Shown here in pieces: positions 33,440 to 46,475 of a stretch of 64,000 nt of DNA; position 1 is the stretch's first letter, and each line of letters begins with the position of its first letter. This DNA comes from Hetaerina americana (Eukaryota; Arthropoda; Insecta; Odonata; Calopterygidae), in contig JAKTNV010000009.1 of the NCBI GenBank assembly GCA_022747635.1, positions 2,867,564-2,931,563 of the forward strand. Direction: 5' to 3'. Under the pieces are notes generated by a model that searched no databases, was not told the origin of the DNA, and was given only the letters and a program-made list of their open reading frames with translations. Made by a program: the position numbers and the translations under genes.

Positions 33440-34240
33440 TTCTGAGAGACGAAGTTGCCGGCGTGTTGTCATAGTGAATAACTCACCGGTCCGCTCCTCC
33501 GAAGTCCGTGCCGTTTTCGCCGTTTTCTCTCTCTTAGGTCTTTGATAACCCCCCAATAGAACTCCGTGTTGACTGTCTGACCTTTAGGTAAGTGGTCGAG
33601 AGGTTTTGCCCATCCCATCCCTTTGCAACGAAAAAAACAGTCAACATCACCTTGACATTCGAGCGAACTTGTCGAGCTTTTGTAGGACGGGTGATGTTTC
33701 ACCAATCCAGTGTGAATATTGCATTTTTGTCTCACTGTCATATCCATAAATCCATGGCCTATCACTTGTTATGATCCTGGACGAGAAGGTTTCATCCCTT
33801 TCAACTCGATCAAACAGTTCCCGACACAGACTTGAACTCGATGTTGTTTCTGGTCTTCTGTCATCAGCAGGCGAGGCACGAATTTGGCGGCGACTCGATG
33901 CATCCTCAATTTCTCAGCCATGGTTTCATACCACGAACCAATCGACAAGTCACACTCTTCTGCACTCTCCCCAACAGTCAAACGTCGATTTGCACCAACG
34001 AGATCTTTCACCTTCTCGATGTGGGGATCGGTCATCAGATGTGGCCATCAGTCCACATTGATGGTCTTCCGGAGCGATCGTCGTTTTCCACTCATTTCCA
34101 CCTCTTTTTGAACCGGGTAAACCACCCATCATAACACGTGGTACGTTTCATAGCATCTTCGGTAATCAGCCTCAAGGTTTGCGTGAAGGATTTGCAGAGT
34201 TTCACGCATAATTTCAAAGAGCAACTCTACTCCTTCAAAG
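33440..34240 (-). mobile_element. Decayed mariner
   Basis: On the minus strand, TLRLITEDAMKRTTC-like sequence (34140-34190) leads into HIEKVKDLVGANRRLTVGES (33960-34020). Next come MHRVAAKFVPRLLMTEDQKQ, RIITSDRPWIYGYDSETKMQ (first catalytic Asp kept, GDETW altered to SDRPW), HLPKGQTVNTEFYWGVIKDL (33540-33600) and HYDNTPATSS near the second catalytic Asp. Several frameshifts. The third catalytic region is not recognisable. No terminal repeats were identified. Confidence 0.8.
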
Positions 34241-37200
34241 ACCTCATTTCCGCGGATCCGATTTTTCGCCGCACTCCACGAAAACCCCTTCAAATAAATC
34301 GCCGCTACTAATCAACAAAACAAGGGATCAGCAAAAGAGGGCCATTCGGGAAGTTTCCGCGGACGCAACGCCTCGGAGCGGATTAAAAAATAACCAATTG
34401 GGGAAGCGCTATTCCAAAAGTTCGGCCAGTTTTTGAAGAGACCTGGTATTTGAGAAGCGTGTCCCGAGGGGGGGAAGGAACGACAATCTGCCACGCCTTT
34501 CAGGGTCCCTGGAAATCGGGTGTCGACCCTGGGAAAAATTAATTATGTTACACCATCGGATGCAGGTGTCCGAAGTGAATGAAGCCCGAATTAGGATACG
34601 TAAGTCGACTGTTTCGTCGAATCTCTTACCATTTGGTAGCGATAACATTTCATTCGATAAAACGAATTCTCAACCCAATGGACGAACAAATGACAGTGAA
34701 AGCGATTAGTAAGCGTAATAGAATTCTGTTGGGGTCTCCATAATAGCTCTAGATAACTGCCAGAAAGGCGTGAAGTGTTTCATGACCCTGTAAGAACTTT
34801 TAGATACAGTTACACATCCAGTTTACTTAGTTTCAGAATGAAACGTCTTAACAAGGAATAAAGCGAAAGTTAATAATCAATCGATTTGTGCTCCGTATTT
34901 ACAAGATTAATACTGAATACTGGCATTTAACGATTATTATTATTACGTTTTACACATCTTCGAGGAAAAACGTTACTACACTAATATTACACTACTACAC
35001 TTAATATTATATAATTACCTTCATACTGAAACCGTCTACACGACACTATTGAATCAATTAATGAAGAGCACAATGTATTTTAAAAAATACAAAAAATACA
35101 TATGGATTGTTCTTCGTTTATTTAACATGAACTTCCAAATAGTTGAGCAAGAAACAATCGAAGGCACTATTGAAGCCTCTTCTGTCATGAGATGTAAATA
35201 TTTTAATTTTACACTTATTATGGCAGTCTTGATATTTCGAAGAATTCACCTCAGAAACTGTAGATTTGCATTTACGCCACACTGACATAAAATCCTTTGA
35301 ACAAAATCGTCGTGGTCATATAATTTTATTTCATAGAAAAAAAGGCGTCTTAAACAGAGTAAAATAAATATTGATCTGATCAGTGTTAGTAGTTGAAAAA
35401 GCTATATTTTATCAAGGTCGTCAATGTGTCGATATGCACACAAAATCAGCTACAGCTGCCAAGGCCGGACTCTGTAAAAAAGGATAGAATAAAAAAAAAG
35501 GTTTTTTGGATTTATTTATTTATGTTACAGAGTGTTTGGTTAGGGAAGAATCGAAGAAGTTTTACTGAATACCAATCATTATACAAACATACACTTTTCC
35601 ACTAGAGCTGTACAATGCAAATACAGAATCTTATCATATTACCATGTGAGTTCTTTTTTATAATGGTTATTTATAATATTACATCCCGGAATATTAACTT
35701 CCGCTACGGTTTCTGTTCCTAAGAGGGTAAAATTTTCTGCAATCGTTTCATTTCGTTTACTCTTCCCTGGTTTCCTACGCCATTTCCTGGTGACTTTTCG
35801 ACTATAGCTACGATTTTAAACATTGCTAATTTTTTCCACTCAAGTAATTTGAGTGACGTGAATTTTGGAGCGGATGCAATTGGTTGAGGAATCCGAAAAA
35901 GAATTGAGGAGAGACGGGCAGACCAGTAGGCCTTCCATTCGCCTCATCAACGCTCTCCATTCAAAGGTCATCGTGACTTCTCTCCACGTTGCCCAAAACG
36001 TGTGACACAGTGCACTCTCCCGCCGACTTTCAACCGAGAAATTGGGGGGCGTCACGTTATGACCTTCCAGGAGGGACGTAAGTTCGGTTCAACGGATTCG
36101 CGGACCCATCTCGCCCTGGTGCCCAGCGAACCTCACAACTTCGCGCTTCTTCCGAACGTGAAACTGACGTGAACACGCTTGGCGTGCTTCCCTCGAAATG
36201 AGGATGAGGCGTCCCTCAGCCTCAGCAGACCGCGTCGGGCTACTGCCGGCGAATTGCTCAAGGAGTTGCTCAAATTGCTCGACGCTAAAAAACAAAGGTG
36301 ATGTTCCCTCTTGGTTAATTCAATTCAAATATTTTGATTCAACGGCTTCGGACTATCATCGCAGCGAACTCCCATCATCTCTCGGGGACCTGAACGGGGG
36401 CGGAGAGGGGGGAGTGGGGGGGGGTCTGAGAAAGGTCTTCGGCCCACACGGACAGCGATGGCTAAGTAAAGGGAAGTTAGTATTAATTAAATCAACTTGG
36501 TCTTAAGACCTCATCTTTAACGTCGCCTCTCCTGAGATAGTTGAGCGAGGAACTGAGGAAAACATGACTGGTCGGCAGAGAAAAGCAATATTTTTTTTTC
36601 TTTAGGGTTTTTCGGAACCCTTTGTGCACGCCGAAAAGGTGATTCTACCAAGTATTACCGTCAACTTCGATGCATAACAAATACTTGAAAGAGGAAAAGC
36701 GATGACAGCGGTATTTGGAGCAGATGCGTCTCAACTCGCCTACCCCTCCACTGAACTACCCTCAACCGCAAGGGACTGGCTGCTGTGAAATACTCGTTGT
36801 CCCCGCGACGTCTCAACCTGAGCAGAAACAGGTGGGTGGGGGAGGACGGGAAAACCACGCTCTCGTCCCGATTCAGGGAGACGAAACAAACATCTGATGG
36901 TGCGGTGTGAGAGGGAGCGGGAGGGAGTGGCCAACAAAAGTGCCGGTCACACCCACTCCTTCGCGGAGAGGGTTGGCCTAAAAAGGTGGAGGGCCCTAAA
37001 GAAGAGGATGAGGGAGAGATGAAAGAAGGCCCTCACGTCGTCCATCGCATTCGTCCTGACTTGCCCCGCTCTCTAATCTCCTGGGCCCCTCCGGCCGTCC
37101 CACCGGGGGGGGGGGGGGCGCGGATAAAAGTGAGTGCGTAAACTCTCGCTGGCGGCATCAAGGTGGCGTGGATGGGAGCCCCCGCCCTCACGGTCACGTG

Positions 37201-38330
37201 ACACGGGCGGCAGGGGCCGTCGTCCTGCCGCCCCTTTTCCCGCACCGAGCGTCGGGCAACGAGTGAGAAGAGCCCTTCTGCAATTTTTAATATTCTTATT
37301 AGTTTCTCAACCCCGAGAGCAAACAGAATGCATCTAATTGCAGGGTATACCCGCCGTTCATTCCTCTACCCTCCGCTTCTTGACGTTTTCATCCGCGTAA
37401 TTTCGAATCAGGATCGAGGCAAACTGCATGCTTACTTTCCCGATGTTTAAAGCATCGATAGGGGGTTTATTGGGGTGGGGGAGATGGGGTGAAGGGATGG
37501 AGGGAGGGGAAGAGGGAGCAGTTTGAGAGGGGGGCAATGTCACTCCTTCAACTCCTGTTTCGTCCCAGAGGACTCGGCAAGGGCGCAAAAATGAAGCGGG
37601 GAAAGCCCGTTCGAAAACGCTGCGAAGGTCTGAAGGACAGGTCGTGTCATTTCAACTCACTCAACCAGTTGCCACACACACTCGCGAGGAACAGTTCAAT
37701 TCGGAGGTCGATCTTTTCGTTAGGAATGCTGCGATGTTCAAGTTGGCGTCGAGCGAATAGTATGTCCGCGGGTTGCCGTGCCAGGACCGCAGGTGGGACT
37801 ACCTGTTGACATCGGCGTGCGTTGACTTGGCCGGCCATTGCACCTCTGATCGATGGCCGACTAGGAATGGGTTTGCTGCGCATTTACTGTCTGCCCGTCA
37901 CGAAGGAAGGGTTAAGGCAAATCGGGTGGGGAGGACAAAGTCAAAGCACCACCGGCGGAGGCTTCCGGTGATCCAACTCTTTGATACATTTGATGAAACC
38001 CAAACGGGCATCCAATTAGTTTACATAAAAAACTCCATGTTAATCAGTAGTAGTAGTAGTAAATAATGCAGTAGTATTTATGTACAAAATTGTTTCCAGG
38101 CATTCTAAAATAACATCGTCTAAAGTCCGCGCGACATATTACGGATAAATTATTACTTTCACAAATTATTCGTACAAAACTTGTTTCTTTAAGGCGCCAG
38201 TTCAGTCAATTCTGTGTCAGACGTTATAAATAGATAAAATTTGAATACAATACAAAATTTCTACGATATCATAATCTTCATAATATTGCGAACACATTTG
38301 TGAGTTTTGCGTCCACTAAAACGCATTTAA
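34241..38330. other. Unassigned region, partly GC-rich
   Basis: About 4 kb without a recognised transposon. 36100-37900 is richer in G+C, with purine-rich runs and an 11-base G run near 37107. No frame has a domain I recognise; the minus frame at 36089-36295 (VEQFEQLLEQF) looks protein-like but has no partner domain. It might be single-copy DNA near a gene. Confidence 0.4.
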
Positions 38331-38331
38331 T

Positions 38332-38363
<32 letters not shown>

Positions 38364-38373
38364 CATACATACA

Positions 38374-38409
<36 letters not shown>

Positions 38410-38414
38410 TATAC

Positions 38415-38473
<59 letters not shown>

Positions 38474-38640
38474 CATATATACACACATATCTACACACAC
38501 AGATAAATATATATACATATATATACGTTATATATACATAGTTATGTATGTTATATATATATGCATATAAAATTTACTGTCGTCCTCATATATGTATATA
38601 TATTTATACATAGACGTACATATTATATATACACACATAC
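38331..38640. repeat. (TA)n / (CATA)n microsatellite cluster
   Basis: Alternating TA runs and a CATA array (38362-38402) with interspersed CACA. The YIYI and YICMY frames on both strands are translations of it. Confidence 0.95.
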
Positions 38641-38818
38641 GTATTTTTGGTTTGAAAGAAAACGCTTGAGAACGGCGACGTAATATTTACGTCAGAAAAG
38701 ACATATTTCAACATGGGAAATACAATGGACACTCCGTATGATTTCATCGATGGAAGTCCAATAAGAAATAAGACATTTCCCCTGTATAAATATTTTCTCC
38801 TGATAGTTTGCGTGCATG

Positions 38819-38926
38819 TACACACACACACACATATATATATATATACATATATATACATATATATATATATATATACATATATATACACATATATATA
38901 TACCCATATATACATATGTATGTATG

Positions 38927-38980
<54 letters not shown>
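38819..38980. repeat. (CA)n/(TA)n/(TATG)n microsatellite
   Basis: Starts with (CA)n at 38819, passes into TACATA units and TATG units, and ends in about 22 TA units. Confidence 0.95.
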
Positions 38981-38982
<2 letters not shown>

Positions 38983-39356
38983 TAGTACATATTAAAGACT
39001 CTTGAAAAATAGACAGAAGAGAACACTAATATCTTCACGTTTCGGAGGCCAGTGAGAGGAGGTCGGTATGCGATGGCTACTAGAAGGTGAAGGTGGAGGG
39101 GGTGGTGGGGAGAGAATGGTATCTATTGACTGGTAGTGAGCCTAGCTTAGACGCGGCGACTCAAAAGCCCTTGGCAACCAAATGTGTGCCAACTCCCCTG
39201 TTCTCACCTCAATGCTACCTGCTGAATTCTGGGCAGACTTCTATTACCGCCGAAATGCAAAATAAGTGTGTCCTTTCTTATTTCTCTCTTCGTTTTACTA
39301 TAAATATCTGCTGCGTTTTCGCCCAGAATATTCTTGTATGCATGCATGTGTGTGTA
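38981..39356. other. Unassigned spacer between microsatellites
   Basis: No recognised feature; moderate base composition unlike the repeats on both sides. Confidence 0.4.
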
Positions 39357-39640
39357 AATTTACATGTATGAATACACATATATGGATATATGTATTACAT
39401 ATGGGTATATATATATGCATATACATAACTATGCACATATATATATATGTATATATATATATACACACACATATATATATATGTGTATATATATATATAT
39501 GTATATATATAAATACATATATGTCATATATATATATATATACATATATGTGTGTGTGTGTATATTTTTATGAACTTTTTTGCTTGAATGTGTACGTTCA
39601 TGTGTATATATACGTATATACTTCCAGGCTGAAGATCTTT
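39357..39640. repeat. Degenerate TA/CA/TG microsatellite
   Basis: Irregular ATATAC, ATATGT, CACA and TGTG runs. Frames across it on both strands are artefacts. Confidence 0.9.
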
Positions 39641-41497
39641 TTTTGCCCTTCAATTTAATGTACAAGTGTCTCGGATATTTTGAATGCACCCTTAATTGGA
39701 CACAACCCATAATTTTAGATAGCCTACGCAGTAGAAATACCCGAATTCATGGCGTCTGTCTGTGCTACCGCCAATGACAGTGTGTCTTAAGAATTTCATT
39801 GGCAGTTCGTCACATCAGAATGCCGAGCACTGTGCAGAGGTTTCGAACATGGAAATTTACAGCCTAATCTACTTTGTGATATTAGGATATCATGTATCCA
39901 TGGATATCTACAGAGGTATTTGGGCGCAAGAATTCTCATACATTAAAAATAATAATCTTTCGCTTTGATATTCATGCTCGCACATCTAACCCCTTAATTT
40001 AGATTGCGTCGCGTAATCAGTTTACCCACCGAATTTGCTTCGAGAATGCGAGGAAATGAAAAATAATTTACCTAATAACTTTCTGAATCACAACTTTCGA
40101 TTTAGACTAATTCTCAGTTATGAGAAAGCTTCAAGGACTGCACTAATCTATTGTCCGAAAAACGTCCCCGGGTCCCTTCCTGAGCAAAAACTGTATGATT
40201 TTACAATTTGCGGAGAAATCCATTGAGGCCCTTCAAATAGTGCGTTTCTCACCCAATGATCCTCGCGTACCCTTCATATGAATGGTGGGCAAAACAATAG
40301 CACGCAATTTCGGCTCTTTCATTTGACTACAATCCGTACACATGTACAAAAATGTCGATTGATTCCTTGTCAATTTTGGATGCCTTCGTGGGGAGCGTTT
40401 CCTCGACAAATAACAAGGCCGTCAAAGGACTCTTTGAGGTAAATGTTTGCTGCCAATTAATCCAAGCTACCCTCTAATCCTTCCGATTCCTGAACGCGGC
40501 CATCCCCTTTAAAGCCCTGCAATTCTATAAGCGCCCATTTTGCGATCAAAAATATATTCAGTACTGCAGAAATTCTTACGAATGTTCGCCAAAGTGAAAA
40601 CGCTGCTTGCTATTGAGTCGTCGTTGAAGATAATCAAGAAAGAAATATGATTCAATTTAATTGTTTTGGCATTGAATACATGAAGTAGCTTAATTCTACA
40701 TCGTATATACTTTTTCTCTGATCTATTTGTTCCATAATAGACACTCAGGGAGTATTTTAGTTTCGGAACCAGTCCACTCCGCCGAGACATCGGGGAGAAA
40801 TATTGAAGGGCCACTTAAAAGATACCACCTTGGAATATGGCAATTATGGTATCGTGGCGGACTCACGGTGCGCAAGAGGCAAGATAAAAAAATTGCTATA
40901 TAAAACCTTCCGCACGCAAACAACTGGCAACCATCGGGATGAAAATACTCTCGTCGCATTTATTTAATACATGGACCTAAAAAAATCGATGACATCTTAA
41001 AAGTTCACATGAGATTAATGTTTCCTTCACTTTCCGTTCCAAAAAAGCTAAACTTGTACTACCTTTTCTCCTATTTAAGCTTCATAAAATTTGTACTGGA
41101 TTTTTAAGCCGTTCCTTCCTTTGCACATCCGCATCCCGGTTGGGGCAAGAACTCCTCATGATGTCACGCCGTACCCTCAGAAATTGGAACAGAAATATCT
41201 TTTCCACGACCAAAAACGACTTGTTTCACAGCCCAGTTTACGAACACAAAATGTATATCAATACGCCCTAAATATGCTTTTCACGGGCTCATCTCATGAA
41301 GGGATTTGCAGTGTGCTGGCCATAGATATGAATCTTTACTGATTACACTTCGAGAGAGAAAGAGAAACACAAACAATCCTTATTTGTAGTGATCTTCCTA
41401 TGTGTTCCCAAAGCAAAGGAAGGCAAGTTATTGCTTTGTAGACAAATGAACGATAAAGTCATTATAACTCGATAGCGTGGATTATGTGCCAATTACA

Positions 41498-41501
<4 letters not shown>
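39641..41501. other. Unassigned sequence
   Basis: No transposon motif. A TATA-box-like TATATAAAACC lies at 40896, with an ATG about 45 bases on that opens only 13 codons. I do not call a promoter. Confidence 0.4.

Positions 41502-41556
<55 letters not shown>
41502..41556. repeat. (TA)n microsatellite
   Basis: About 27 uninterrupted TA units. Confidence 0.95.
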
Positions 41557-41559
<3 letters not shown>

Positions 41560-42834
41560 ATTTTTAGGCCTGAAAGCAGAACTTTGCGATGTTGTATTTC
41601 GTGATACCAATTGGAAATGGCGCCATCTAGCGCTTCACAATCGTTGCGACGTCTATTTATTTAAATCGATATAAAAAAAGAAGGAAGGTTGATCTTCTAA
41701 GTTTCTATGTTCCTAAATAATCCATTTAGGGAGGACAGGTGAGTGAGTTCTCCGGACGTACTCCGACCTAAAAAAACACATTGCTTTTCAATTAAATAGA
41801 CATCCATATAAGTGATCGGCATCGGACGAGAATTCCCTCTTCCTAACACATTTACCATCACCGTCAATATTGAAAGCAACAATAATAATCTGCATACCAT
41901 TTCGAATAAAATATTCAATCTTCCTAATTAGCACTCGACTTACTTGCACGTGACTTACCCTTTCGTCACACGCAAAAATCCATTTCACATTTCGTGGTGC
42001 GAGTGAGAAAGGACATAGAACATTCTCACTAGTTTCAATTACTATACCAAAATAGGTACCCCGAAAAGAATTCAGCTCTAAATTCCAAACATGAATAGAC
42101 TCATCTCTACTCTACAAACGGAGCTCATAACTAACATTTCTCCCGGCTAGTCACGTATTTTTTGCGTTTGCGAGAGCTTTAAGAAAAGCAGAGTTTGTGA
42201 TCCGACAAACCCAGAGATGACCACGAGGGCATAGGATATCTCGCGAACGTTCCCCAACTACAAATTGCGTTTGTTCGCAATTGATTTTAAAGACCGGCCA
42301 CAAACAATCGAGGTGAAACAAGCGAAGAGCCGATTCCTCCGATGAAAAAGACACTCACTTTCTTCAAAGTTCCAACACACTCTCGCTTCATGAATGGAAA
42401 TGCCTTTCACGAATCCAACATTTCATTAATAACGTTTAAAAGCTTTCGCCAAGTTCCTAAAACACGCTCCAATATTTGGGCAAACCCATTTTCATTTTTC
42501 GCGAAACTTTTCGATTCGCAAGAGTTTATTTACACCTCAATCTCTTCCGTTCAACGCACTCGGCCAGTGGACAGCAAATGACGCTCGCTCGCTCGCTTGC
42601 ACGGAGGCGATCCCGCCGAAGCGAAGGCGTTCACCGGAAGAGCCACCCGGTGGGGCAGCGGAGTCCGTGGCGGCGGGAGGCGGCGGAGGTCGGGGGCGGC
42701 GGGGAGTCGCAGAGCACTCCGGTGTGGGCTCCGTCTGCCCACACGGAGGGAGCTGCGAAGGCAGTCCTGGGGTACGCCGTGGCGGAGGTGCCGACGCCCG
42801 CAGCGGTGCCCAGAGAGCCCCGCCGCAGCCCCCC
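41557..42834. other. Unassigned; GC-rich toward the right
   Basis: 42560-42834 is GC- and CpG-rich. If the candidate minus-strand exon at 42835 is real, this would be its 3' UTR or downstream flank. Otherwise it could be a CpG-rich promoter-like segment. Confidence 0.4.
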
Positions 42835-42923
42835 TCACTGATGCTCCAAGGAGTAGTGGCGGGAACGCTTCCAGAAGCTCTTGAAAAAACCACGTTTGGT
42901 GCGGGTGCCGTCTGGGGAACCAC
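42835..42923 (-). CDS. Candidate 3'-terminal exon of an unrecognised host gene
   Basis: On the minus strand a pyrimidine-rich tract ending CTTCTTCTCGACCTTTCAG (just above 42923) looks like a good splice acceptor. After it, in phase 2, come 28 codons ending FFKSFWKRSRHYSLEHQ and a TGA at 42835-42837. The composition (basic plus aromatic, no low complexity) is unlike the surrounding GC-rich repeats and looks like a protein C-terminus. I do not recognise the protein. A longer minus frame (42537-43022) crosses the same bases in another phase and is proline-rich, as expected of GC-rich noncoding DNA. No upstream exon was found, so this remains tentative. Confidence 0.35.
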
Positions 42924-43887
42924 CTGAAAGGTCGAGAAGAAGCGAGGGGTCAGAACGGGGACATTCCGAGGACGCCTTTGTCTTCCACCGACACACTGAC
43001 GACATTTAAATCTCGTTGCCATCGGGCAATTGTCCCGGTGGCAGCAACTGTCAAGTCTGGTCTGCTCTTACAATGCACATAAATACACACACAAGAAGAA
43101 AAGATATGATACGAAATGCTCTTGCATACAATGACACTTAAAGATTACCAACCGCACCTTTACCATCCATCACACATGGGCTACAACCATCCATCCATCC
43201 GTCCATCGCCACAGCACTCAGCCCATAATCACGCACTCTTCAATTTCATAGACCGTTCAAAATCACGCTCCATCATTCACTTTTAAAATATAACTTCTCA
43301 AGCCGTCCACACCACCTTCAGAACAATATTTTCAATAATCACAATAATATAATATTCACTGATCAATGAAGGATATGACCCAGTGGCTGCTTATTCAATT
43401 ATTCTTAAAACTCCTACAATTGGATGGAAAGGGGTGAAATAAACCTCCAGGCAGCTGGTTACATTTAACAATAGTTCTATTTCAAAAAGAGTAATTTTCT
43501 TAATTGTTTTTTGTGTTCCTATTTTCATTTTACAACTGTGGTCGTTTTTTCCCTCGAAGTTTGGTTTTTCTATGTTTCCATAAATCTTCCCACGCTTCGC
43601 CATTTTTGACAATTCTATACATCGCGCCTGGCCTGCTCCTTTTCCCAACACTTTTCAAACTCTCCCATTTCATTACATCCAAAATATCCGTGACACTATC
43701 TGTTCTTTTATATCTTCCGAGTATATAGTATATCTCGCTGACTTCCTCTGAACTTTTTCTATCTTTTTAATATGTTCTCCATTTGGACAATAACTATATT
43801 TTGAGTAAGGAACGTTGTTATTTGGCACAAGGTTTTCCATTTCTTATTTATTTAAAGTTTTAACAATATAGATATATTAAGGACATT
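42924..43887. other. Unassigned sequence
   Basis: If the exon at 42835-42923 is real, this would be intron. It holds (CCAT)n-like units near 43190 and no recognised motif. Confidence 0.35.
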
Positions 43888-44060
43888 GGGTCACGGTAGT
43901 TCAGGGGCAGTGCGTTGGACTACTGACCGGATGGCGCGGGTTCGATTCCCGGGCACCCTCAGCTCTACCCTAGCTGTGGGATGTTTCGATCTTCCTGAGA
44001 AACCACAGCCTTAAGGACTTCAGGGAAGAGTGGGAGAAGGAAGGTTCCAATAGTCTACTT
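43888..44060 (+). mobile_element. tRNA-derived SINE, family S1 copy 2
   Basis: The head is GGGTCACGGTAGTTCAGGGG, then GCGTTGGACTACTGACCGGA and a good B box GGTTCGATTCC at 43939-43949. The body includes GATCTTCCTGAGAAACCACA, shared with the copy at 21796. The 3' boundary is approximate. Confidence 0.85.
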
Positions 44061-45934
44061 CGTAGCATTACGTGGAAGACTCGACTAAAGCACGAAAGAA
44101 GGTACTCACACGCAAGAATACTCAGCAACAGGATGTATTACACTTCAAATCAAGTCGGAACAATATTATAAAAATGAGTCTATTCAAAATGCAAGCAGGA
44201 TATGGACAAAATATGTACACTGCCAATCCTAATTGACAGGTGCACACCTCTTCGTACTATTACCATCATACGTATCTATTATTATCTCTGATAATACGAG
44301 GAACAAACGACATTTTAAATATATCCGTTGCACTCTCTCCCTGGTTTAATACACGTGATCTGATCTACTGCAGTGCATAGATTTGTCGGGGCCTGTAACT
44401 ATGCCGTTTACATTCTCGGATCTTGCTGGCTGAACGATGCAGAAACGAGGCCTACGACGCAAGATGATATCGGCCACTTTTGGCAAGTGGTGGGGGGGGG
44501 AGTGAGGATTGCCGGGAGGAATCAAATGGAAGCAGGAAAGAAAAAGTACTAAGTAGGATTGCAATCCTTAAAAACACCCCTCCTCTCTCAATCACCTCTG
44601 AACCTAACAAACTTGATGCTCCCTGCCACTCACCTTTCTGGTGGATCGCGGGGTTTTTTTAAAATGCAGATCTAGGAAGGATTCGTTACGATGATCGAGA
44701 GACATGTACCAAGGTCGAGTGCAGTAAGTTCTTTCACTCCAAAGCCAGCCAATTCTCCTGGAGCAAGGGCAGAAAATAATCCTTTTCCCGCGAGACACGA
44801 GTTCTCCCCCGACTGTCGAAGCGGAGTGCCACCCTGAAAGCGGACGACGCACTCCCGAGGCGGCCTTATGACGGCGCTGAAGGATGGATGGACAGGAAGG
44901 CGGTGGGTGGCATCTGGCGTGGACACTTCCACGTGAAGGGGCAGGGAGATGGGAAGTGGAGGGGGGAAGAGGGGGGGGAGAGGGAGGGGGAAGAGCAGGA
45001 GGGGAAAGAGAGGGCAGGGAAAGAAAGTGAAAGGCGGAGCAGGGTTTCGGAGACGAGACGAAAATCGATGGCCAAGGTCAAGGAGGTCGATTTGAGATTC
45101 CGAGGAAGAGAGGGAGGGTGTCCGAACGGACTGTCCCCCTTTGCCGGAACATGCTTGAAGACAAGATTGGACGAATAACTATAGCCCAATAGGGCTATAA
45201 TTGTTCAACCAATGTGACCGATGGGATGCGTAGGATATTATTGTACGAATGGCGGTTTGCATTAGTCCTTGAATGCATCCGACAACTGTTCTTATTATCA
45301 CTGTTACGTTGATCAGTCTACTATTTACTATTTGGTATCTTAATAGTCCTTCTATCGGGGCAATTTTTCGCCATGTTCTAATGATAAAACAGTTTATTCC
45401 CTGTATAAATCACATGTGGAGTCACAAATGGAAAGGAGCGGCTCCTGTTTTAATTGAAATGGCACCGAGAAGTGTTATTCCAGCGATTTTTGATCTTTGA
45501 CGACGCCCTCATCCCACGTTAAATCTTTGGCGCCACCCCCGCCCCTCCCCCATTCCGCCTCCCCTTGCTCCACGGGCATCGCGGCCTGGAGATGGAATCG
45601 GGAAATCCCAGCGCACTCCCGAAGCAAGAGAGGGCCCACAGGAAGTGCACAATGAATACGAGGGAAGGACCCGAAGCGTGGAGTCCTCACGCTTCGACGA
45701 CACTCTTCATCGATGATAACTCTATCATATACGCAAAAGCCTTGCCCCCCCCCCCGCCCCCCCACATCCTGAAGCAGGGAAATGTGGCGGAGGCCTAAGC
45801 ATGCGGGTTGAGAAAGAGCAGGCAGGGTCTTCTCTCAATTATCACCATTTGCAATTTTGCTGTCGCGCCCCCTTGGAAATGTCGGCCCTCTCACTCATAT
45901 TTTTCATTCTGTCGGAACGGGAACAGAGGTCGCG
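44061..45934. other. Unassigned sequence
   Basis: Purine-rich on the plus strand at 44940-45070; a small hairpin (TATAGCCC/GGGCTATA, 4-base loop) near 45180. No recognised gene. Confidence 0.35.
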
Positions 45935-46130
45935 CACATAGTTCCGATGGCGCACGAGTGATCTCGGGCGTGCCTCGGCGAAGCATATTCAAGGGATCCG
46001 GATTCGAATCCCGGTCAAGGCGAATGATTTTTATACTCTGGCATCATTGCATTGTAATGCACATTTGGCGGATGACTCCGTTAACAGTTACTGTCGCGGC
46101 ATCTCCCGCAGTTCCTTTGAATTCGTCAAA
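45935..46130 (+). mobile_element. tRNA-derived SINE, family S2 copy 1
   Basis: B box GGATTCGAATCC at 46000-46011, followed by CGGTCAAGGCGAATGATTTT and GGCGGATGACTCCGTTAACA. The body matches the copy at 46290. The 5' boundary is approximate. Confidence 0.8.
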
Positions 46131-46289
46131 GGTGAAACGCCCCCCCCCCCTCCTCGTGCGTTTAAAGTTGGTTTCGTGGACTGCCGTGGATATCGCGCTC
46201 GACTAAGAATACCAGAGACATTGTATGGACGGTATTTCGCCACAACATCTTGTTCTTGTTAAAAAGCCCTCGAAATTTCGGAGTTTAAG

Positions 46290-46475
46290 AGGACGCCTAG
46301 AGGTAGCTTAACCGTCTGAAGCACTCGGCCGGAAATCGAGCGAGCTGAGTTCGAATCCCGGTCAAGGCGAATGATTTTTTACACTCCGCAATTGCTGCAT
46401 TGTAATTCATATTTAGCGGATGACTCCATGATTCAAATAAATACCGGGAGATGCCGCAGTTATTTGAATTGGGCC
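46290..46475 (+). mobile_element. tRNA-derived SINE, family S2 copy 2
   Basis: Head with GAGGTAGCTTAACCGTCTGA (A-box region) and B box AGTTCGAATCC at 46348-46358. CGGTCAAGGCGAATGATTTT and AGCGGATGACTCCATGATTC follow. Same orientation as copy 1, about 350 bp away. Confidence 0.8.

Noticed and set aside
36089..36295. Minus-strand frame with VEQFEQLLEQF, considered as a retroelement gag piece
   Set aside because: No nucleocapsid, protease or reverse transcriptase sequence nearby; a single short helix-like motif is not enough.
40896..40990. TATA-box-like TATATAAAACC with a downstream ATG
   Set aside because: The ATG opens only 13 codons and no donor site or continuing exon was seen; AT-rich sequence gives such motifs by chance.
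42537..43022. 161-codon minus-strand frame
   Set aside because: Rich in P, A, R and S, as expected from GC-rich noncoding DNA, with equally long frames in other phases and on the other strand.
43888..43961. Possible tRNA gene (also 21796, 46290, 58742)
   Set aside because: A and B boxes are present, but the acceptor stem does not pair and related copies share a long downstream body, as in SINEs.
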